A DNA stretch of 64,000 nt. Source: Anaerolineaceae bacterium (GTDB taxonomy: Bacteria > Chloroflexota > Anaerolineae > Anaerolineales > Anaerolineaceae). A program made the position numbers and the translations under genes. The DNA is taken from assembly GCA_016936755.1 (NCBI GenBank), contig JAFGXF010000045.1, positions 1 through 64,000 of the forward strand, given 5' to 3'. Every line of letters starts with the position of its first letter. The stretch's first letter is position 1. Shown here piece by piece: positions 59,393 through 64,000 of the stretch. The notes below the pieces were generated by a model. It was not told the origin of the DNA, made no database searches, and saw only the letters and a list, made by a program, of their open reading frames with translations.

Positions 59393-62300
59393 ATGCCACG
59401 TAAATTAATTACCATCGATGCAAATGAGGCAGTAGCATATGTAGCCTATCGGTTGAATGAAGTTATCGCAATATATCCAATAACACCTTCCTCGGCCATG
59501 GGAGAACATGCAGATGCCTGGTCGGCTGTTGGTGTTAAGAACCTGTGGGATACCGTCCCTCTGGTGATGGAAATGCAATCGGAAGGAGGAGCCGCCGGAG
59601 CAGTTCATGGTGCCCTGCAAACCGGTTCGCTGACCACAACATTCACGGCATCACAGGGTTTGCTGTTAATGATCCCAAACATGTATAAAATAGCAGGCGA
59701 ATTGACGCCAGCGGTATTCCATGTGTCAGCCAGAACCATTGCAACTCATGCCCTTTCAATCTACGGAGATCATTCGGATGTCATGGCTGCCCGAGCAACC
59801 GGATGGGCTCTCCTGGCGTCTAGATCTGTCCAAGAAGCACATGATATGGCTTTAATCAGCCAGGCAGCCAGCTTAAGATCCAGAATTCCATTCCTGCATT
59901 TCTTCGATGGTTTTCGAACCTCACATGAAATAAATAAGATTCAGATGCTTTCTGAAGACGATCTCCGGGCGATGATGGATATCGCACTGATCACCGAACA
60001 TCGTAAACGGGCACTTTCACCCGACCACCCGGTCATACGTGGCACTGCCATGAACCCGGATGTATTTTTCCAGGCGAGAGAAGCCATAAATCCATTCTAT
60101 ACTGCGGCACCGGATCTTGTGCAAGCCGAAATGGATAAATTCAGCAAGTTGGTCGGAAGACAGTATCATCTTTTTGATTACTTCGGTGCGCCGGATGCTG
60201 AACGAGTTGTAATCGTGATGGGATCTGGCGCGGAAACAGCGGAAGAGGTCGTACGAGTATTAATGGAGGCCGGTGAAAAAGTGGGTGTCATCACAGTTCA
60301 TCTGTATCGCCCATTCTCAGTAACCCATTTTATTCAAGCCCTGCCCACTTCAGTGAAAACCTTGGCGGTCCTTGACCGCACAAAGGAACCTGGAACATCT
60401 GGGGAACCGCTATTTATGGATGTGGTTAATGCCCTTGAAGAGAGCTATACAGCTGGCATTGAACATTTTAAAGTAAAACCAAGGGTGATCGGTGGCCGTT
60501 ATGGGTTGTCGTCCAAGGAGTTCACCCCTGGCATGGCCAAGGCTGTATTCGACGAAATGTCAAAGGGAAGTCCTAAAAAACACTTTACCGTGGGTATTCT
60601 GGATGATGTTTCATCCCTGAGTTTGGATTACGATGATAGTTATTCAATTGAGGATCCTGCAACAGTTCGATGTCTGTTTTTAGGTCTTGGCTCCGATGGA
60701 ACTGTGGGTGCCAACAAGAATTCGATTAAGATCATTGGCGAAGAGACGGCAAACTATGCGCAGGGATACTTCGCCATCGACTCCAAGAAATCAGGGTCCT
60801 TTACATATTCCCACCTGCGGTTCGGTCCCAAGCCGATTCGTGCACCTTATCTGATTAACACTGGAACCGCTAATTTTGTGGCATGTCACCAATTCTCGTT
60901 CCTGGAGCGGTTGGATATTCTAAAATACGCTGCCAATGGTGCTGTTTTTCTATTAAATAGCAATTATTCAGCAGACAATGTATGGGACAAACTTCCAGCA
61001 GAAGTGCAAAAAAACCTGATCGATAAAAGAATAAAATTCTATGTCATTGACGCCTATGAGGTGGCTGAAAAAACAGGCATGGGTGGGCGTATCAATACGA
61101 TCATGCAAACCTGCTTCTTTGCGATCAGCGGTGTTCTTCCCAGAGACGAAGCCATTAAAGAAATAAAAAAGAGTATTAAGAAAACCTATGGCAAACGTGG
61201 AGAAGCAGTGATTCAACAGAATTACGATGCGGTTGATCAGGCACTTGCTCATCTGGTCGTGGTTAATGTTCCAGATAAGGTGACCAGTAAGATTACCCGG
61301 CGGGCGCCAGTTTCTGAAGAAGCACCCGAATTTGTTCGTAATGTATTAGGGCCCATCATTGAAAATGAAGGCGATCGTTTGCCAGTCAGCGCGATGCCGG
61401 TTGATGGAACATTCCCAAGTGCATCTGCGCGATGGGAGAAACGTAACATTACATTGGAAATACCGGTATGGGAACCGGATCTGTGCATCCAATGTGGAAA
61501 ATGTGCTTTTGTTTGTCCGCACGCTGTAATCAGGCAGAAGGTTTATGACCCAAAGTTGTTGGAAAATGCACCAATCACCTTCAAGTCAACCGATGCCAAA
61601 TTTAAAGAATTCCCAGGCACAAAATTCACCATTCAGGTTTCGCCAGAAGACTGCACTGGCTGCGCTCTTTGTGTTGAGGCATGTCCGGCCAAAGATAAAC
61701 AGAATCCTGAACGTAAGGCCATCAATATGGCTGCTCAACCTCCTTTGCGTGAGGCTGAAAGTGAAAACTGGGAATTCTTCCTAGGCTTACCCGAAGCCGA
61801 TCGCACCGCCATGCTCCCTGGCACAATAAAGAATTCTCAACTGCTACAACCGCTATTTGAGTTCTCAGGTGCATGCGCCGGTTGTGGAGAAACCCCATAC
61901 CTGAAGCTCGTAACACAGCTTTTTGGGGATCGCGCGCTGGTAGCGAACGCCACTGGCTGCTCCTCTATCTATGGAGCGAATCTGCCAACCACTCCCTGGG
62001 CAATCAATAATGATGGACGCGGCCCATCATGGTCCAATTCACTCTTTGAAGATAATGCCGAGTTTGGTCTGGGAATGCGATTGACAATCGATAAGCAAAA
62101 TGAAATGGCCATTGAATTGTTGAAGAAACTATCCAATAAGATTGGGGATGGTCTTGTTAATGATTTGCTTACAGCTGATCAATCAAGTGAAGAAGGTATC
62201 CAAACACAGCGCAAGAGAGTCGCCACCCTCAAAGAAAAATTGACATCCATAAAAGATGATTCGGCAGTGCTTCTGATTGATGTCGCAGATGCACTTGTGA

Positions 62301-62983
62301 AAAAATCCGTATGGATCATCGGCGGAGATGGATGGGCATACGACATTGGATATGGCGGCCTCGATCATGTCATGGCCTCGGGTCGCAATGTCAATATCCT
62401 GGTTCTGGACACTGAAGTATATTCGAACACTGGTGGACAAGCATCCAAGGCCACACCTCTTGCTGCTGTGGCCAAGTTTGCGGCCAATGGCAAGGGATTA
62501 CCCAAAAAAGACCTGGGTCTGATTGCCATGTCCTATGGGTACATATACGTAGCCCGGGTCGCTTTTGGTGCCAATGATCAACATACACTCAAGTCATTTC
62601 TTGAGGCCGAGGCATATGACGGCCCATCGTTGATCATTGCCTATAGCCCATGTATTGCCCACGGTATTGATATGCGCAGAGGATTGGACCAGCAGAAATT
62701 AATTGTGCAATCCGGTAGTTGGCCGTTATTCCGATACAACCCGGATTTGATTGACGCGGGTCAGAACCCACTGATACTTGATTCAAAAGATCCATCTGTC
62801 TCTTTGGAAGATTATGCATACAATGAAACACGCTTCCGGTCGTTATTGCAGGTTGATGAAAACCGGGCTGAGATGCTTATGACGGATGCAAAAAATGTTC
62901 TTCACAGGCGTTGGAAATACTACCGCCATTTGGCGGACATGAATTATTCAAAATCCGATGAGTCTGGTGAGGATGGGAAATAA
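59393..62983 (+). CDS. nifJ: Pyruvate:ferredoxin (flavodoxin) oxidoreductase
   Basis: AVAYVAYRLNEVIAIYPITPSSAMGE, CIQCGKCAFVCPHAVI and CTGCALCVEACP ferredoxin motifs, GACAGCGETPYLKL and GDGWAYDIGYGGLDHV TPP motifs. ~1196 aa from ATG 59393. Confidence 0.97.
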   Translation: MPRKLITIDANEAVAYVAYRLNEVIAIYPITPSSAMGEHADAWSAVGVKNLWDTVPLVMEMQSEGGAAGAVHGALQTGSLTTTFTASQGLLLMIPNMYKIAGELTPAVFHVSARTIATHALSIYGDHSDVMAARATGWALLASRSVQEAHDMALISQAASLRSRIPFLHFFDGFRTSHEINKIQMLSEDDLRAMMDIALITEHRKRALSPDHPVIRGTAMNPDVFFQAREAINPFYTAAPDLVQAEMDKFSKLVGRQYHLFDYFGAPDAERVVIVMGSGAETAEEVVRVLMEAGEKVGVITVHLYRPFSVTHFIQALPTSVKTLAVLDRTKEPGTSGEPLFMDVVNALEESYTAGIEHFKVKPRVIGGRYGLSSKEFTPGMAKAVFDEMSKGSPKKHFTVGILDDVSSLSLDYDDSYSIEDPATVRCLFLGLGSDGTVGANKNSIKIIGEETANYAQGYFAIDSKKSGSFTYSHLRFGPKPIRAPYLINTGTANFVACHQFSFLERLDILKYAANGAVFLLNSNYSADNVWDKLPAEVQKNLIDKRIKFYVIDAYEVAEKTGMGGRINTIMQTCFFAISGVLPRDEAIKEIKKSIKKTYGKRGEAVIQQNYDAVDQALAHLVVVNVPDKVTSKITRRAPVSEEAPEFVRNVLGPIIENEGDRLPVSAMPVDGTFPSASARWEKRNITLEIPVWEPDLCIQCGKCAFVCPHAVIRQKVYDPKLLENAPITFKSTDAKFKEFPGTKFTIQVSPEDCTGCALCVEACPAKDKQNPERKAINMAAQPPLREAESENWEFFLGLPEADRTAMLPGTIKNSQLLQPLFEFSGACAGCGETPYLKLVTQLFGDRALVANATGCSSIYGANLPTTPWAINNDGRGPSWSNSLFEDNAEFGLGMRLTIDKQNEMAIELLKKLSNKIGDGLVNDLLTADQSSEEGIQTQRKRVATLKEKLTSIKDDSAVLLIDVADALVKKSVWIIGGDGWAYDIGYGGLDHVMASGRNVNILVLDTEVYSNTGGQASKATPLAAVAKFAANGKGLPKKDLGLIAMSYGYIYVARVAFGANDQHTLKSFLEAEAYDGPSLIIAYSPCIAHGIDMRRGLDQQKLIVQSGSWPLFRYNPDLIDAGQNPLILDSKDPSVSLEDYAYNETRFRSLLQVDENRAEMLMTDAKNVLHRRWKYYRHLADMNYSKSDESGEDGK

Positions 62984-63020
62984 AGTCTTTCGAATCGTTA
63001 TCTAAGATCGAGTCATATAT

Positions 63021-63050
63021 AAACACCCCCGCTATTATGTGGGGGTGTTT
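63021..63050. terminator. Bidirectional terminator between nifJ and infA
   Basis: Perfect 10-bp stem AAACACCCCC-gctattatgt-GGGGGTGTTT with flanking A/T. Confidence 0.85.
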
Positions 63051-63081
63051 AATAATCGGGATAATGACGAGGCGTGGTTTT

Positions 63082-63336
63082 TTACTTCGGCGCTTCGGGA
63101 CTGGCTTCTGGAGTAACGCGGTGGCGATAGACGATTCTACCCCGTGATAGATCATATGGGGATATTTCCACTCTTACTCGGTCACCAAGTAGGATGCGTA
63201 TATAATATCGACGCATGCGTCCTGACAGATAGGCTAAAACCTCATGATCGTTATCGAGGCGAACCTTGAACTGCGTTGCTGGCAGTGCTTCGATGATCGT
63301 GCCATCGACCTGTATTTTTCCTTCTTCCTTTGCCAT
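63082..63336 (-). CDS. infA: Translation initiation factor IF-1
   Basis: [73 protein letters not shown]. Start refined to 63336 with upstream RBS aaggagg. Confidence 0.96.
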   Translation of the reverse strand: MAKEEGKIQVDGTIIEALPATQFKVRLDNDHEVLAYLSGRMRRYYIRILLGDRVRVEISPYDLSRGRIVYRHRVTPEASPEAPK

Positions 63337-63373
63337 GCACACCTCCTTGCCAACATCTATCCAATTTGATGGA

Positions 63374-63583
63374 TTAGATTGATGGTTCATACACCTTGCC
63401 ATTCTGGCGACGTTTAAAGCGACGAATAGCTTTTTTCTTTTCAATACGGCGCAATTCACTTTTTGAAACAAACCAGCGCTTGCGGCGGACAGTACTCAAA
63501 ACACCACTTTTCACAACCTTTTTGCGAAAGCGTTTTAGTAATTGATCCTGCGATTCATTTTGACGTAATGTAACACTTGTCAT
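63374..63583 (-). CDS. rpsU: 30S ribosomal protein S21
   Basis: Short basic protein [48 protein letters not shown] ggaggtg. Confidence 0.9.
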   Translation of the reverse strand: MTSVTLRQNESQDQLLKRFRKKVVKSGVLSTVRRKRWFVSKSELRRIEKKKAIRRFKRRQNGKVYEPSI

Positions 63584-63626
63584 CTTATCACCTCCCCTCT
63601 GCTTGATCTAGACAAACCGAAGGGAC

Positions 63627-63658
63627 AAAAAAAACCGGCTGTGCATCAAACGCAGCCG
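63627..63658 (-). terminator. Intrinsic terminator/attenuator in the rpsU leader
   Basis: Minus strand CGGCTGCG-tttgatg-CACAGCCG (one wobble) followed by U8, located upstream of the rpsU start. Confidence 0.75.
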
Positions 63659-63772
63659 AGATATCCATTCAATGAGTGTAAGAAGGGAAAATTTTACTCG
63701 GTAGCGAAATTGGCCTCCAATTATTAAACTTACAACTTAGCCGATTACTCAAGAGTTCTCTTAAGCAATGCA

Positions 63773-63802
63773 ATTATACTCTCATTTTGTTTTAATTGTC
63801 AA
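63773..63802 (-). promoter_or_regulatory. rpsU-infA promoter
   Basis: Minus strand perfect TTGACA, 18-nt spacer, perfect TATAAT. Confidence 0.8.
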
Positions 63803-63912
63803 TTTATTCCGATATATCCACTTAATCACAATAAGACCCGAAAAGAGCTTTTGACTGACTCTTCCATAGAAATGCAGAAAGCAATGCCACTTGTTACGAT
63901 GGATGGGTTATG

Positions 63913-63941
63913 TTGACGTTTCAGGTATTCTTTGGTATTAT
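63913..63941 (+). promoter_or_regulatory. Promoter for a + strand gene beginning beyond the window
   Basis: TTGACG, 17-nt spacer, TATTAT; RBS GAGGAG at 63991-63996 just before the window end. Confidence 0.75.
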
Positions 63942-64000
63942 GATGCGCATTGAATGCCAGAATCCTCTGGCTTTTCTTGATTATATTAATGAGGAGAAAA

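Noticed and set aside
1-64000. Search for CRISPR arrays, tRNA/rRNA genes, transposases, integrases and toxin-antitoxin pairs
   Set aside because: No regularly spaced repeats, no tRNA-like sequence in the few noncoding gaps, no recognisable transposase or integrase protein in the ORF list.

Overview
The window reads as a compact bacterial chromosome segment. Protein styles (Ser/Thr/Pro-rich lipoproteins, many GT-C proteins) suggest a Chloroflexi/Anaerolineae-like organism, but that is inference only. (1) ~1-29.9 kb: one uninterrupted + strand run of surface-glycan genes. It holds a PseB-type dehydratase (cut by the left edge), an RmlD-like SDR, a WD40 lipoprotein, two NeuB-family synthases (one with and one without a SAF-like tail), three different CMP-sugar-synthetase-type cytidylyltransferases (one fused to a KdsC-like HAD phosphatase), many GT2, GT-B and GT-C glycosyltransferases, a small YLDPGSGS membrane protein next to a NoeA-like methyltransferase, a Cx5R tyrosine-phosphatase-like protein, a 2-hydroxyacid dehydrogenase + SDR pair, and a DUF115/MptE-like (MAF/CstII-like) protein. 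(2) 29.9-34.9 kb: an amino-acid catabolic operon with its own strong promoter (aldehyde/P5C dehydrogenase, two-subunit CoA-transferase, urocanate hydratase). (3) 35-64 kb: mainly housekeeping genes (murJ, xseAB, dnaA, polA, lpdA, glpX, cdsA, uppS, frr, HtrA-like protease, DnaJ-like protein, DNPH1-like hydrolase, NUDIX, VanY-like peptidase, nifJ-type PFOR, infA, rpsU). Best leads: the CMP-transferase/dehydrogenase/SDR/DUF115 module with an adjacent PTP-like phosphatase (18.8-22.7 kb), homopolymer tracts in glycan genes (notably C9 at 13075), the small-protein/methyltransferase pair, a terminator-containing leader upstream of rpsU-infA, and three promoters placed so that the mRNA would be leaderless. 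No tRNA, rRNA, CRISPR array or transposase was seen. All family calls come from reading motifs; no searches were run.
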